From contig NZ_JARVKV010000064.1 in NCBI RefSeq assembly GCF_029813835.1, positions 1 through 40,337 of the forward strand: 40,337 bases of DNA, given 5' to 3'. The notes beneath the pieces were generated by a model that was given only the letters and a program-made list of their open reading frames with translations, did not search any database and was not told the origin of the DNA. The position numbers and the translations under genes were made by a program. Below, piece after piece: positions 7,516 to 15,955 of the stretch (the first letter of the stretch is position 1; each line of letters opens with the position of its first letter). This DNA comes from Streptomyces sp. DH37. GTDB lineage: Bacteria > Actinomycetota > Actinomycetes > Streptomycetales > Streptomycetaceae.

Positions 7516-8019
7516 ATGGATGCGGTACCACTCATTGAGGACACGCGGAGAGCGCTCGCGCACAGTAAGGAAGCCCCTGACGTCGTTACCGAGGCGTGGC
7601 AGGCGCAGGCGCTCGCGGCGGCGGTCGGGGGCCATCTGGTCATGACGGGCCCGCCGGAGGTGCGGGCCCAGGCCGGCGGGCTGTGCGAGGCGAGCGGCCG
7701 TGCCTGCGGTTCGCTGCGCGGTCCCGGGCAGCGGGCCGACGGGGCGCGCGCCGCCCGCCTCACGGAGATACGCGACCCGCTCTCGGCCCTGCACGACCTG
7801 GGCGGGCTGCTGGACGAGACCGGGGACGCGCTGGTGCAGGTGGCGGTCGAGGCGGAGGAGGAGGGACTCTACTGGAGGTGCATCGAGGGCATCGACGCCG
7901 CCGACGAGTGCGGTGACAGGGTGACGGCGATCCGCAGACGGCTCGCCCTCAGACCCCGGCCGTTCCGCAGGGCCCCGCCGGCCCGCGACGGCGGGGCGGC
8001 GGTACGGGAGGACGCGTAG
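7516..8019 (+). CDS. DUF6099-like hypothetical protein
   Basis: A 167-aa protein beginning MDAVPLIEDTRRALAHSKEA and continuing EAWQAQALAAAVGGHLVMTG, a pattern I associate with the actinobacterial family DUF6099. A later conserved block is EEEGLYWRCIEGIDAADECG, then basic residues and a disordered C-terminus. It is predicted helical and soluble, with no catalytic motif. I chose ATG 7516 over an in-frame start at 7321 because the earlier codons overlap mazG and do not resemble family members, while 7516 has purine-rich ribosome binding sequence. It probably forms its own transcript from the AT-richer gap upstream. Function unknown. Confidence 0.75.
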   Translation: MDAVPLIEDTRRALAHSKEAPDVVTEAWQAQALAAAVGGHLVMTGPPEVRAQAGGLCEASGRACGSLRGPGQRADGARAARLTEIRDPLSALHDLGGLLDETGDALVQVAVEAEEEGLYWRCIEGIDAADECGDRVTAIRRRLALRPRPFRRAPPARDGGAAVREDA

Positions 8020-8031
8020 CGAAGGTGCAGG

Positions 8032-8964
8032 ATGGAGGGCATGGATCTGCGCATCTTCACCGAGCCCCAGCAGGGCGCCTCCTACGACACGCTGCTCACG
8101 GTCGCCAAGGCCACCGAGGACCTGGGCTTCGACGCCTTCTTCCGCTCCGACCACTACCTGAAGATGGGGGACGTCGACGGACTGCCCGGCCCGACGGACG
8201 CCTGGATCACCCTGGCCGGCCTCGCCCGCGAGACCAAGCGCATCCGGCTGGGCACCCTGATGACCGCGGCCACCTTCCGGCTGCCGGGCGTCCTGGCCAT
8301 CCAGGTGGCGCAGGTCGACGCCATGTCGGGCGGGCGCGTCGAACTGGGCCTGGGCGCGGGCTGGTACGAGGCCGAGCACACCGCGTACGGCATCCCGTTC
8401 CCCAAGGAGAAGTTCTCCCGGCTGGAGGAGCAGCTGGAGATCGTCACCGGGCTGTGGGCCACCGAGCCGGGCAAGACGTTCGACTACGACGGCACCCACT
8501 ACCGGCTCGCCGACTCGCCCGCGCTGCCCAAGCCCGCGCAGCGCAAGGTCCCGGTGCTCATCGGCGGCATGGGGGCCAAGCGCACCCCGGCCCTCGCCGC
8601 CCGCTTCGCCGACGAGTTCAACGTCCCCTTCGTCTCCGTCGAGGACAGCGAGCGGCAGTTCGGCCGGGTGCGGGCCGCCGCCGAGGAGCACGGCCGTGCC
8701 GCCGGCGACCTGGTGTACTCCAACGCCCTGGTCGCCTGCGTGGGCAGGGACGACGCCGAGGTGGCGCGGCGCGCGGCGGCCATCGGCCGCGAGGTGGACG
8801 AGCTGCGGCAGAACGGGCTCGCCGGCTCCCCCGCCGAGGTGGTCGACAAGATCGGCCGCTACGCCGAGGCCGGCTCCTCCCGGATCTACCTCCAGATCCT
8901 GGACCTGCACGACCTGGACCACCTGGAGCTGATCTCCTCCCAGGTGCAGAGCCAGCTGGGGTGA
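8032..8964 (+). CDS. LLM-class F420-dependent oxidoreductase
   Basis: A 310-aa member of the bacterial luciferase-like monooxygenase superfamily, F420-dependent branch (TIGR03560-like). The TIM-barrel signatures are LGFDAFFRSDHYL, IRLGTLMTAATFRLPGVLA, VAQVDAMSGGRVELGLGAGWYEAEH and KVPVLIGGMGAKRTPALAARFADEFN. The substrate is not predictable from sequence. Two starts are possible: ATG 8032 with GAAGG six bases upstream, and ATG 8041, which gives the more common N-terminus MDLRIFTEPQQG but has GGAGGG only two bases upstream. I kept 8032. It lies seven bases before the methyltransferase gene and may share its transcript. Confidence 0.9.
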   Translation: MEGMDLRIFTEPQQGASYDTLLTVAKATEDLGFDAFFRSDHYLKMGDVDGLPGPTDAWITLAGLARETKRIRLGTLMTAATFRLPGVLAIQVAQVDAMSGGRVELGLGAGWYEAEHTAYGIPFPKEKFSRLEEQLEIVTGLWATEPGKTFDYDGTHYRLADSPALPKPAQRKVPVLIGGMGAKRTPALAARFADEFNVPFVSVEDSERQFGRVRAAAEEHGRAAGDLVYSNALVACVGRDDAEVARRAAAIGREVDELRQNGLAGSPAEVVDKIGRYAEAGSSRIYLQILDLHDLDHLELISSQVQSQLG

Positions 8965-8971
8965 GCCGGTC

Positions 8972-9922
8972 ATGAGCACACCGCCCGCGCCCCCGCTCGC
9001 CGACGCCCTGGCGCGCGGCCCCCTCGTCCTCGACGGCGGGCTGTCCAACCAGCTCCAGGCGCAGGGCTGCGACCTGTCCGACGAGCTGTGGTCGGCCCGG
9101 CTGCTCGCCGACGACCCGGCGCGGATCGAGGCGGCCCACACCGCCTACGTGCGGGCGGGGGCGCGGGTGCTCATCACCGGCAGCTACCAGGCCTCCCACC
9201 CCGGCTTCGCCCGGCGCGGGCTGGGCCGGGAGGAGACCGACGCCCTGCTGCGGCGCAGCGTGGCCCTGGCCCGCGCCGCGGCGGGCGCGACCGGCGAGCC
9301 GGTGTGGGTGGCCGCCTCGGTCGGCCCCTACGGAGCGGTGCTCGCGGACGGCAGCGAGTACCGCGGCCGGTACGGGCTGACCGTCGCCGAGCTGGAGCGC
9401 TTCCACCGGCCCAGGATCGAGGCCCTGGCGGAGGCCGCCCCGGACGTCCTGGCGCTGGAGACGGTCCCGGACGCCGAGGAGGCCGAGGCGCTGCTGCGCG
9501 CCGCCCGCGACTGCGGAGTGCCGGTGTGGCTGTCGTACACCGTCGCCGGGGAGCGCACCCGCGCCGGGCAGCCGCTGGCGGACGCCTTCGCCGTCGCCGC
9601 GGGCGACGACCGGGTGATCGCGGTCGGCGTCAACTGCTGCGACCCGCGCGACGCCGCGCCCGCCGTGCGCCTGGCGGCGCGGACCACCGGGAAGCCGGTG
9701 GTCGTCTACCCCAACAGCGGGGAGCGCTGGAACGCGTCGCGCGGCGCCTGGGAGGGCGGAGCGGCCTTCGCCCCGTCCGACGCCCGCCGCTGGCTGCGGG
9801 ACGGAGCCCGTCTGATCGGCGGCTGCTGCCGGGTGGGACCGGAGGAGATCGCGCGGGTGGCGGCGGAACTCCGGGCCGAGCCGAAGACCGAGCCGAGGGC
9901 CGAGCCGGGGACAGGGGGATAG
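8972..9922 (+). CDS. mmuM: Homocysteine S-methyltransferase
   Basis: A 316-aa cobalamin-independent homocysteine S-methyltransferase of the MmuM/YagD type, which transfers methyl from S-methylmethionine (or SAM) to homocysteine to give methionine. The N-terminus LVLDGGLSNQLQAQG is the barrel's first strand. The Zn ligands are visible as the Cys in VGVNCCDP and the Cys pair in IGGCCRVGP near the C-terminus. The segment ALETVPDAEEAEALL is also typical. Length matches the family (about 310 aa). The last 15 residues are a Glu/Pro/Thr repeat tail. The start lies seven bases after the oxidoreductase gene, suggesting a shared transcript, with no obvious metabolic link between the two. Confidence 0.92.
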   Translation: MSTPPAPPLADALARGPLVLDGGLSNQLQAQGCDLSDELWSARLLADDPARIEAAHTAYVRAGARVLITGSYQASHPGFARRGLGREETDALLRRSVALARAAAGATGEPVWVAASVGPYGAVLADGSEYRGRYGLTVAELERFHRPRIEALAEAAPDVLALETVPDAEEAEALLRAARDCGVPVWLSYTVAGERTRAGQPLADAFAVAAGDDRVIAVGVNCCDPRDAAPAVRLAARTTGKPVVVYPNSGERWNASRGAWEGGAAFAPSDARRWLRDGARLIGGCCRVGPEEIARVAAELRAEPKTEPRAEPGTGG

Positions 9923-9994
9923 CCGGGCGGGGCGGGGCGCGGCGGGAACGGCCGCGGTGCCGGAAAACCGGTGGGCCGCCCCACACGAACAGGC

Positions 9995-10007
9995 CATACT
10001 CGCTCAG
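9995..10007 (+). promoter_or_regulatory. Candidate -10 box for a leaderless hen1 transcript
   Basis: CATACT at 9995-10000 lies seven bases before the GTG of hen1, and no Shine-Dalgarno sequence precedes that GTG. This is the usual spacing of a -10 element in leaderless Streptomyces transcripts. I see no good -35. Confidence 0.4.
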
Positions 10008-11516
10008 GTGTTCCTGACGATGACCACCACCGGAAGCGCCGGACGCCCCGCCACCGACCTCGGGTTCCTGCTGCACAAACACCCCGACCGGGCGCAGGAG
10101 TTCTCCACCTCCTACGGCACCGCGCACGTCTTCTACCCCGAGGCGGAGGCCGGGCGCTGCACCGCGGCGCTGCTGCTGGAGGTCGATCCCGTCGCCCTGG
10201 TCCGCCGCGGCCGGGGCAAGGGGCGCGGCGGCGCGCCCGACTCCGCGCTGGCGCAGTACGTCAACGACCGCCCGTACGCGGCCTCCTCGCTGCTGGCCGT
10301 GGCGCTGGGCGGCGTGTTCTCCAGCGCGCTCAAGGGCCAGTGCCGGGCCAGGCCCGAGCTGCTCGGATGGCGGACGCCGCTGCGCGTCGAGATGCCCGCG
10401 CTGCCCGCCCGCGGCGGCCCCGAGCTGGTGCGCCGCCTCTTCGAGCCGCTGGGCTGGACCGTCGGCGCCGAACCGGTCCCGCTGGACGCCCGCTTCCCCG
10501 ACTGGGGCGACTCCCGCTACGTGTCGCTGACGCTGGAGGGCGAGGCGCGGCCGACCGACGCGCTGCGCCACCTGTACGTCCTGCTGCCGGTGCTGGACGA
10601 CGCCAAGCACTACTGGGTCGCCCCAGACGAGGTGGACAAACTGCTGCGCGCCGGCGAGGGCTGGCTGGAGCACCACCCCGAGCAGCGGCTCATCACCAGC
10701 CGCTACCTCAGCCGCCGCCACCGCCTCACCCGCGAGGCGCTGGAGCGCCTGGAGCTCGCCCGCCTCGCCGAGTCCGACGGCAGCGAGGCCGAGGAGCTGG
10801 ACAACGCCGTGGACGAGGGCGCCGACACCGAGGAGCGCCCCGCCCCGCTGGCCGTCCTGCGCCGCGAGGCGATCCTGGCCGCGCTGCGCGAGGCCGGCGC
10901 CGCCCGCGTCCTCGACCTGGGCTGCGGGCAGGGCCAGCTGGTGCAGGCGATGCTGAAGGACGCCCGGTTCACCGAGATCGTGGGCGTGGACGTGTCGATG
11001 CGCGCCCTGCACGAGGCGCGGCGGAGGCTGCGCGTGGAGCGGATGACGGAGCGGCAGGCGGCGCGCCTCACCCTCACCCAGGGCTCGCTGACGTACACCG
11101 ACCCCCGGCTGTCCGGCTACGACGCGGCGGTGCTCAGCGAGGTCGTCGAGCACATCGACCCGCCGCGCCTGCCGGCGGCCGAGTACGCCGTCTTCGGCGC
11201 GGCCCGGCCGGGGACGGTGGTCGTCACCACGCCCAACGCCGAGTACAACGTGCGCTGGGAGACCCTGCCCGCGGGCCGGACGCGCCACCACGACCACCGC
11301 TTCGAGTGGACGCGCCGGGAGTTCCGCGCCTGGGCGGAGTCCGTGGCCGGACGGCACGGCTACGCCGTGGAGTTCCGGCCCGTCGGCGAGGACGACCCCG
11401 AGGTCGGCCCGCCCACCCAGCTCGCCCTGTTCACCCGCTCCCGCACCGCGGAGCCCGCCCCGGGACCGGCCGCGGAGCCCGCCGCGGAACCGATCGCGAA
11501 GGAGGCGGCCGCATGA
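10008..11516 (+). CDS. hen1: 3'-terminal RNA ribose 2'-O-methyltransferase Hen1
   Basis: A 502-aa bacterial Hen1. It methylates the 2'-OH of the 3'-terminal nucleotide at a broken RNA end, so that the repaired junction resists re-cleavage. The N-terminal half (to about residue 245) is the Hen1 N-domain, starting FLTMTTTGSAGRPATDLGFL. The C-terminal half is the SAM methyltransferase: VLDLGCGQGQLVQAML (SAM motif I), EVVEHIDPPRL (Glu/Glu/His metal ligands), VVVTTPNAEYNVRW, and HHDHRFEWTRREF. I chose GTG 10008 because family members begin MFLTI/T; an earlier in-frame GTG at 9957 adds unrelated residues. Its ATGA overlap with pnkp marks the RNA repair operon. Confidence 0.95.
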   Translation: MFLTMTTTGSAGRPATDLGFLLHKHPDRAQEFSTSYGTAHVFYPEAEAGRCTAALLLEVDPVALVRRGRGKGRGGAPDSALAQYVNDRPYAASSLLAVALGGVFSSALKGQCRARPELLGWRTPLRVEMPALPARGGPELVRRLFEPLGWTVGAEPVPLDARFPDWGDSRYVSLTLEGEARPTDALRHLYVLLPVLDDAKHYWVAPDEVDKLLRAGEGWLEHHPEQRLITSRYLSRRHRLTREALERLELARLAESDGSEAEELDNAVDEGADTEERPAPLAVLRREAILAALREAGAARVLDLGCGQGQLVQAMLKDARFTEIVGVDVSMRALHEARRRLRVERMTERQAARLTLTQGSLTYTDPRLSGYDAAVLSEVVEHIDPPRLPAAEYAVFGAARPGTVVVTTPNAEYNVRWETLPAGRTRHHDHRFEWTRREFRAWAESVAGRHGYAVEFRPVGEDDPEVGPPTQLALFTRSRTAEPAPGPAAEPAAEPIAKEAAA

Positions 11517-14101
11517 CGGCCCGTACGACGGCGCTCGCCGTGCCCGACCTGTCCCTCGTCGTGCTGGTCGGCACCACCGGGGCGGGCAAGTCCACCTTCG
11601 CCCGCGCCCACTTCAAGCCCACCCAGATCCTCTCCTCCGACTTCTGCCGCGGCCTGGTCGCCGACGACGAGAACGACCAGAGCGCCACCCCCGACGCCTT
11701 CGACGTCCTGCACCACATCGCCGGCAAGCGGCTGGCCGCCGGGCGCCTGACCGTCGTGGACGCCACCAACGTCCAGGCCGAGGCCCGCCGCGCGCTGGTC
11801 GCCCTCGCCCGCGAGCACGACGTGCTGCCCGTCGCGATCGTCCTGGACGTGCCCGAGAGCGTCTGCGCCGAGCGCAACGCCGCACGCCCCGACCGCGCGG
11901 ACATGCCCGCCCACGTCATCCCGCGCCAGCGGCGCGAACTGCGCCGCTCGATGCGCTCCCTGGAGCGCGAGGGCTTCCGCAAGGTGCACGTACTGCGCGG
12001 GGTGGAGGAGGTGGCCGCCGCCCGGATCGAGCTGGAGCGGCGCTACAACGACCTGCGCCACCTCACCGGCCCGTTCGACGTCGTCGGCGACGTCCACGGC
12101 TGCCGCGCCGAACTGGAGGCCCTGCTGGACAGGCTCGGCTACACCGTCGAGCGCGACGCGGCCGGCCGCGCGGTGGACGCGCACCACCCCGGGGGCCGTA
12201 CCGCCGTCTTCGTCGGCGACCTCGTCGACCGCGGCCCGGACAGCCCCGGCGTGCTGCGGCTGGTGATGGGCATGGTCGCCGCCGGGCACGCCCTGTGCGT
12301 CCCCGGCAACCACGAGAACAAGCTCGGCCGGTACCTGAAGGGTCGCGACGTCCGGCACACCCACGGGCTCGCCGAGACGATCGAGCAGCTGGAGAGGGAG
12401 GCCGCGGCCGACCCGGAGTTCCCCGCGCGGGTGGGGGAGTTCATCGGCTCGCTGGTGAGCCACTACGTGCTCGACGGCGGAGCGCTGGTCGTCTGCCACG
12501 CCGGGCTGCCCGAGAAGTACCACGGCCGCACCTCCGGCCGGGTCCGCTCGCACGCGCTGTACGGCGACACCACCGGCGAGACCGACGAGTTCGGCCTGCC
12601 TGTGCGCTACCCGTGGGCCGAGGACTACCGGGGCCGGGCCGCCGTCGTCTACGGCCACACCCCCACCCCGCGCGCCACCTGGCTGAACAACACCATCTGC
12701 CTGGACACCGGCTGCGTCTTCGGCGGCTCCCTGACCGCCCTGCGCTGGCCCGAGCGGGAACTGGTCGGCGTCCCCGCCGAGCGGGTCTGGTACGAGCCGG
12801 TGAAGCCGCTGGCCGGCGAGGCCCCCGGCGGGCACGAGGGCCGCCCGCTCGCCCTGGCCGACGTGCACGGCCGCCGGGTGGTGGAGACCCGCCACGCGGG
12901 CCGCGTCGCGGTGCGCGAGGAGAACGCGGCCGCCGCGCTGGAGGTGATGAGCCGCTTCGCCGTGGACCCGCGGCTGCTGCCCTACCTGCCGCCGACGATG
13001 GCGCCCTGCGCCACCTCGAAACTGGAGGGCTACCTGGAGCACCCGGCCGAGGCGTTCGCCGAGTACCGGGCGGCGGGCGTGGAGAAGGTGGTGTGCGAGG
13101 AGAAGCACATGGGCTCGCGCGCCGTCGTGCTGGTCTGCCGCGACGCCCGGACCGCCGCCGAGCGGTTCGGCGTCGGCGGCGGTGCGGCGGGCGAGGTGAC
13201 GGGGGCGCTGTACACCCGCACCGGACGCCCGTTCTTCGACGACCCGGCGGCCACCGAGCAGGTCCTCGCCCGCGTCCGCGCCGCCGCCGACGGCGCCGGG
13301 CTGTGGGAGGAGCTGGACACCGACTGGCTGCTGCTCGACGCCGAACTGCTGCCCTGGTCGCTGAAGTCGGCCGGACTGCTGCGCCGGCAGTACGCGGCGG
13401 TCGGCGCCGCCGCCGGGGCCGTCCTGCCCGGCGCGCTCGCCGCTCTGGAGGCGGCGGCCTCCAGGGGCGCCCGGGTGGACGGGCTGCTGGAGCGGCAGCG
13501 GGAGCGCGCGGCGGACACGGCGGCGTTCACCGAGGCGTACGGCCGCTACTGCTGGCCGGTGGACGGGCTCGACGGCGTGCGCCTGGCGCCGTTCCAGATC
13601 CTCGCCTCACGGGGCCGCGCCCTGGCCGCCGTACCGCACGACGAGCAGCTCGCCCGGCTGGACCGGCTGATCGCCGCCGACCCCTCCGGCCTGCTGCGCC
13701 GCACCGGGCGCCTGGTGGTGGACACCGGCGACGAGGCGTCCGTCGCGGCCGGCACCGACTGGTGGCTGGAGCTGACGGCGGCCGGCGGCGAGGGCATGGT
13801 CGTCAAGCCGCTGGAGGCGCTGGTGCGCGGCGCGGACGGACGGCTGGTCCAGCCGGGCGTGAAGTGCCGGGGCCGGGAGTACCTGCGGATCGTCTACGGA
13901 CCGGAGTACACCCGCGAGGAGAACCTGCGGCGGCTGCGCGTCCGCCACCTGGGCCACAAGCGCTCGCTCGCCCTGCGCGAGTACGCGCTCGGCCTGGAGG
14001 CGCTGGACCGGCTGGCGGAGGGCGAGCCGCTGTGGCGGGTCCACGAGGCGGTCTTCGCCGTCCTCGCGCTGGAGTCGGAGCCGGTCGACCCGAGGCTGTG
14101 A
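11513..14101 (+). CDS. pnkp: Polynucleotide kinase-phosphatase Pnkp (RNA repair)
   Basis: An 862-aa three-domain RNA end-healing and sealing enzyme. Domain 1 (about 1-170) is the 5' kinase with P-loop GTTGAGKST (Lys26) and DATNVQ. Domain 2 (about 185-480) is the metallophosphoesterase 2',3'-phosphatase: GDVHGCRAELEALL, FVGDLVDRGPD, PGNHENKL, CHAGL and YGHTP. Domain 3 is the ligase-type adenylyltransferase, with motif I CEEKHMGSRAVV (Lys531 as the AMP acceptor) and EGMVVKPLEAL as motif IV-V. In the known system Pnkp and Hen1 form a heterotetramer that repairs ribotoxin-cleaved tRNAs. Length fits the family (about 850-870 aa). It is translationally coupled to hen1 through ATGA. No toxin gene is adjacent. 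Confidence 0.96.
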   Translation: MTARTTALAVPDLSLVVLVGTTGAGKSTFARAHFKPTQILSSDFCRGLVADDENDQSATPDAFDVLHHIAGKRLAAGRLTVVDATNVQAEARRALVALAREHDVLPVAIVLDVPESVCAERNAARPDRADMPAHVIPRQRRELRRSMRSLEREGFRKVHVLRGVEEVAAARIELERRYNDLRHLTGPFDVVGDVHGCRAELEALLDRLGYTVERDAAGRAVDAHHPGGRTAVFVGDLVDRGPDSPGVLRLVMGMVAAGHALCVPGNHENKLGRYLKGRDVRHTHGLAETIEQLEREAAADPEFPARVGEFIGSLVSHYVLDGGALVVCHAGLPEKYHGRTSGRVRSHALYGDTTGETDEFGLPVRYPWAEDYRGRAAVVYGHTPTPRATWLNNTICLDTGCVFGGSLTALRWPERELVGVPAERVWYEPVKPLAGEAPGGHEGRPLALADVHGRRVVETRHAGRVAVREENAAAALEVMSRFAVDPRLLPYLPPTMAPCATSKLEGYLEHPAEAFAEYRAAGVEKVVCEEKHMGSRAVVLVCRDARTAAERFGVGGGAAGEVTGALYTRTGRPFFDDPAATEQVLARVRAAADGAGLWEELDTDWLLLDAELLPWSLKSAGLLRRQYAAVGAAAGAVLPGALAALEAAASRGARVDGLLERQRERAADTAAFTEAYGRYCWPVDGLDGVRLAPFQILASRGRALAAVPHDEQLARLDRLIAADPSGLLRRTGRLVVDTGDEASVAAGTDWWLELTAAGGEGMVVKPLEALVRGADGRLVQPGVKCRGREYLRIVYGPEYTREENLRRLRVRHLGHKRSLALREYALGLEALDRLAEGEPLWRVHEAVFAVLALESEPVDPRL

Positions 14102-14589
14102 CACCCGTTTCCGCGCCCGTGCCCGTGCCCTGCCGTGCTCCGCGGCCGGGCACGGACGGACACGGGCGACGGGCGTCGCCCGCGGGGCGCGCCACCTGCC
14201 GGGAGGGAACGCCGGGAGCCGGGAGGCCCGGGCCACCCCCGCCCGCCGGGAGCGCGCCGGGAAGCGTGCCGGGGAGCGCGGCCACGGCGGTGGCCCACGG
14301 GGTAGGGCCCTCGGACACGCCGGGACCGGCGGAGAACCCGTCCATGACCGTCGCCGCGCAGCAGGCCGCCAGGACGGTCAGCGCGATGTGCGCCGGGGCA
14401 ACCGCGGTGCGAGGCCGTCGGCAGGACGAGGACCACGGCCGGCGCCCCACGGGCGACCGCGCCGTCGAGCCGCTCGGCGTGCCGGTCCGGCCTTCTCCAG
14501 CCTCCCCCGGCCTCCTCCAGCCGCCGCCGGTGCCCCGCGTGGTCGCCGCCCCGGGTGTAGCGGGCGGTCTGCCGGTGAGGATGGTGGAC
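14102..14589. other. Intergenic region between pnkp and arcA (488 bp)
   Basis: No convincing gene. Minus-strand frames between about 14330 and 14480 give short hydrophobic or strand-like stretches (for example AHIALTVLAACCAATVMDGF and GAPAVVLVLPTA in different frames). These could be the remains of a decayed gene, but I could not match them to a family. Any arcA promoter must lie here; I did not find an unambiguous one. Confidence 0.4.
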
Positions 14590-15828
14590 ATGGGATTCCA
14601 CGTCGACTCCGAGACCGGGCGGCTGCGCCGCGTCATCCTGCACCGCCCCGATCTGGAACTGAAACGGCTCACCCCGACCAACCGGGACGACCTGCTCTTC
14701 GACGACGTGCTGTGGGTGCGGCGGGCCCGTCAGGAGCACGACGGCTTCGCCGACGTCCTGCGCGACCGGGGCGTCGAGGTGCACCTGTTCGGCGACCTGC
14801 TGGCCGAGTCCCTGGAGATCCCCGCCGCCCGCGCGTCCGTCCTGGACCGCACCTTTCACGAGAAGGAGTACGGGCCGCTGGCCGCCGACCACCTGCGCGC
14901 CGTCTTCGACGAGATGTCCGGGGCCGAGCTGGCCGAGGCGCTGGTCGGCGGGATGACCAAGCGGGAGTACCTGGAGCGGCACCCCGAGCCGGTCTCGGTG
15001 CGCTTCCACGTGATGGACCTGGACGACTTCCTGGTCGCCCCGCTGCCCAACCACCTGTTCACCCGCGACACCTCCGCCTGGATCTACGACGGGGTGTCCA
15101 TCAACGCCATGCGCTGGCCCGCCCGCCAGCGCGAGACGGTCCACTTCGAGGCGATCTACCACCACCACCCCCTGTTCACCGGGCAGGGGTCCCCGGCGGG
15201 GGACTTCCACGTCTGGTCCGAGGGCCAGGACGCCTACCCCTCCACCATCGAGGGCGGGGACGTGCTGGTGATCGGCAACGGCGCGGTGCTCATCGGGATG
15301 AGCGAGCGCACCACCCCGCAGGCGGTGGAGATGCTCGCCCGCGGCCTGTTCGCGGCGGGCTCGGCCCGCACCATCGTGGCGCTGGACATGCCCAAGAGCC
15401 GGGCCCTCATGCACCTGGACACGGTGATGACGATGGTGGACGGCGACACCTTCACCCAGTACGCGGGCCTGGGGATGCTCCGCTCCTACACCATCGAGCC
15501 CGGCGCGGGCGACACGGACCTGAAGGTCACCGACCACCCGCCCGAGCACATGCACCGCGCCATCGCCGCGGCCCTCGGCCTGGACGCCATCCGCGTCCTG
15601 ACCGCCACCCAGGACGTGCACGCCGCCGAGCGCGAGCAGTGGGACGACGGGTGCAACGTCCTGGCCGTCGAGCCGGGCGTCGTCATCGCCTACGAGCGCA
15701 ACGTCACCACCAACACGCACCTGCGCAAGCAGGGGCTCGAGGTCATCACGATCCCCGGCAGCGAACTGGGCCGGGGCCGGGGCGGGCCGCGCTGCATGAG
15801 CTGCCCGGTCGAGCGCGAGGCGGTGTAG
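14590..15828 (+). CDS. arcA: Arginine deiminase
   Basis: A 412-aa arginine deiminase converting arginine to citrulline and ammonia, the first step of the ADI pathway. Guanidino-modifying-enzyme motifs are in order: VILHRPDLELKRLTP, LPNHLFTRDTSAWIYDG, STIEGGDVLVIGNG, ALMHLDTVMTMVD (catalytic His), and the C-terminal GGPRCMSCPV with the nucleophilic Cys. ATG 14590 gives the common N-terminus MGFHVDSE with GTGAGG nine bases upstream. An in-frame ATG at 14581 would add three residues. The next gene encodes ornithine carbamoyltransferase, which can use the citrulline. No carbamate kinase (arcC) or arginine/ornithine antiporter (arcD) is present in the window. Confidence 0.95.
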   Translation: MGFHVDSETGRLRRVILHRPDLELKRLTPTNRDDLLFDDVLWVRRARQEHDGFADVLRDRGVEVHLFGDLLAESLEIPAARASVLDRTFHEKEYGPLAADHLRAVFDEMSGAELAEALVGGMTKREYLERHPEPVSVRFHVMDLDDFLVAPLPNHLFTRDTSAWIYDGVSINAMRWPARQRETVHFEAIYHHHPLFTGQGSPAGDFHVWSEGQDAYPSTIEGGDVLVIGNGAVLIGMSERTTPQAVEMLARGLFAAGSARTIVALDMPKSRALMHLDTVMTMVDGDTFTQYAGLGMLRSYTIEPGAGDTDLKVTDHPPEHMHRAIAAALGLDAIRVLTATQDVHAAEREQWDDGCNVLAVEPGVVIAYERNVTTNTHLRKQGLEVITIPGSELGRGRGGPRCMSCPVEREAV

Positions 15829-15888
15829 GCGGGGGGCGCGGGCGGGGGCGCACGGGCCCGGGAGGGAGAAGCCCCCGACCGCATAGTG

Positions 15889-15904
15889 ATGCGAGTATTC
15901 GTAT
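15889..15904. promoter_or_regulatory. Candidate ARG box upstream of ornithine carbamoyltransferase
   Basis: ATGCGAGTATTCGTAT is an imperfect palindrome: the half-sites ATGCGAGT and ATACGAAT agree at 6 of 8 positions. It resembles ArgR half-sites, and the downstream gene is an arginine-pathway enzyme. TATAGA at 15902-15907 overlaps its right edge and could be a -10 element. The regulator gene is not in the window. Confidence 0.45.
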
Positions 15905-15955
15905 AGACTTCCGGTCTTCCCGCCGTATCCGACGCGACAGTCCCTAGGAGTCCCC

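Noticed and set aside
9957..10007. Upstream in-frame GTG for hen1 adding 17 residues
   Set aside because: The added residues do not fit the conserved MFLT N-terminus and would overrun the candidate -10 box.
13803..14681. Long minus-strand frame over the end of pnkp and the gap before arcA, with a hydrophobic AHIALTVLAACCAATVMDGF stretch
   Set aside because: Most of it is antisense to pnkp or arcA, it has no ribosome binding site, and the composition is Arg/Gly/Pro-rich. Only the gap portion might be a relic, and I could not match it.
15843..15877. CGGGGGC ... GCCCCCG inverted repeat after arcA as a terminator
   Set aside because: Only a 7-bp stem with a 21-nt loop, too weak to call in GC-rich sequence.
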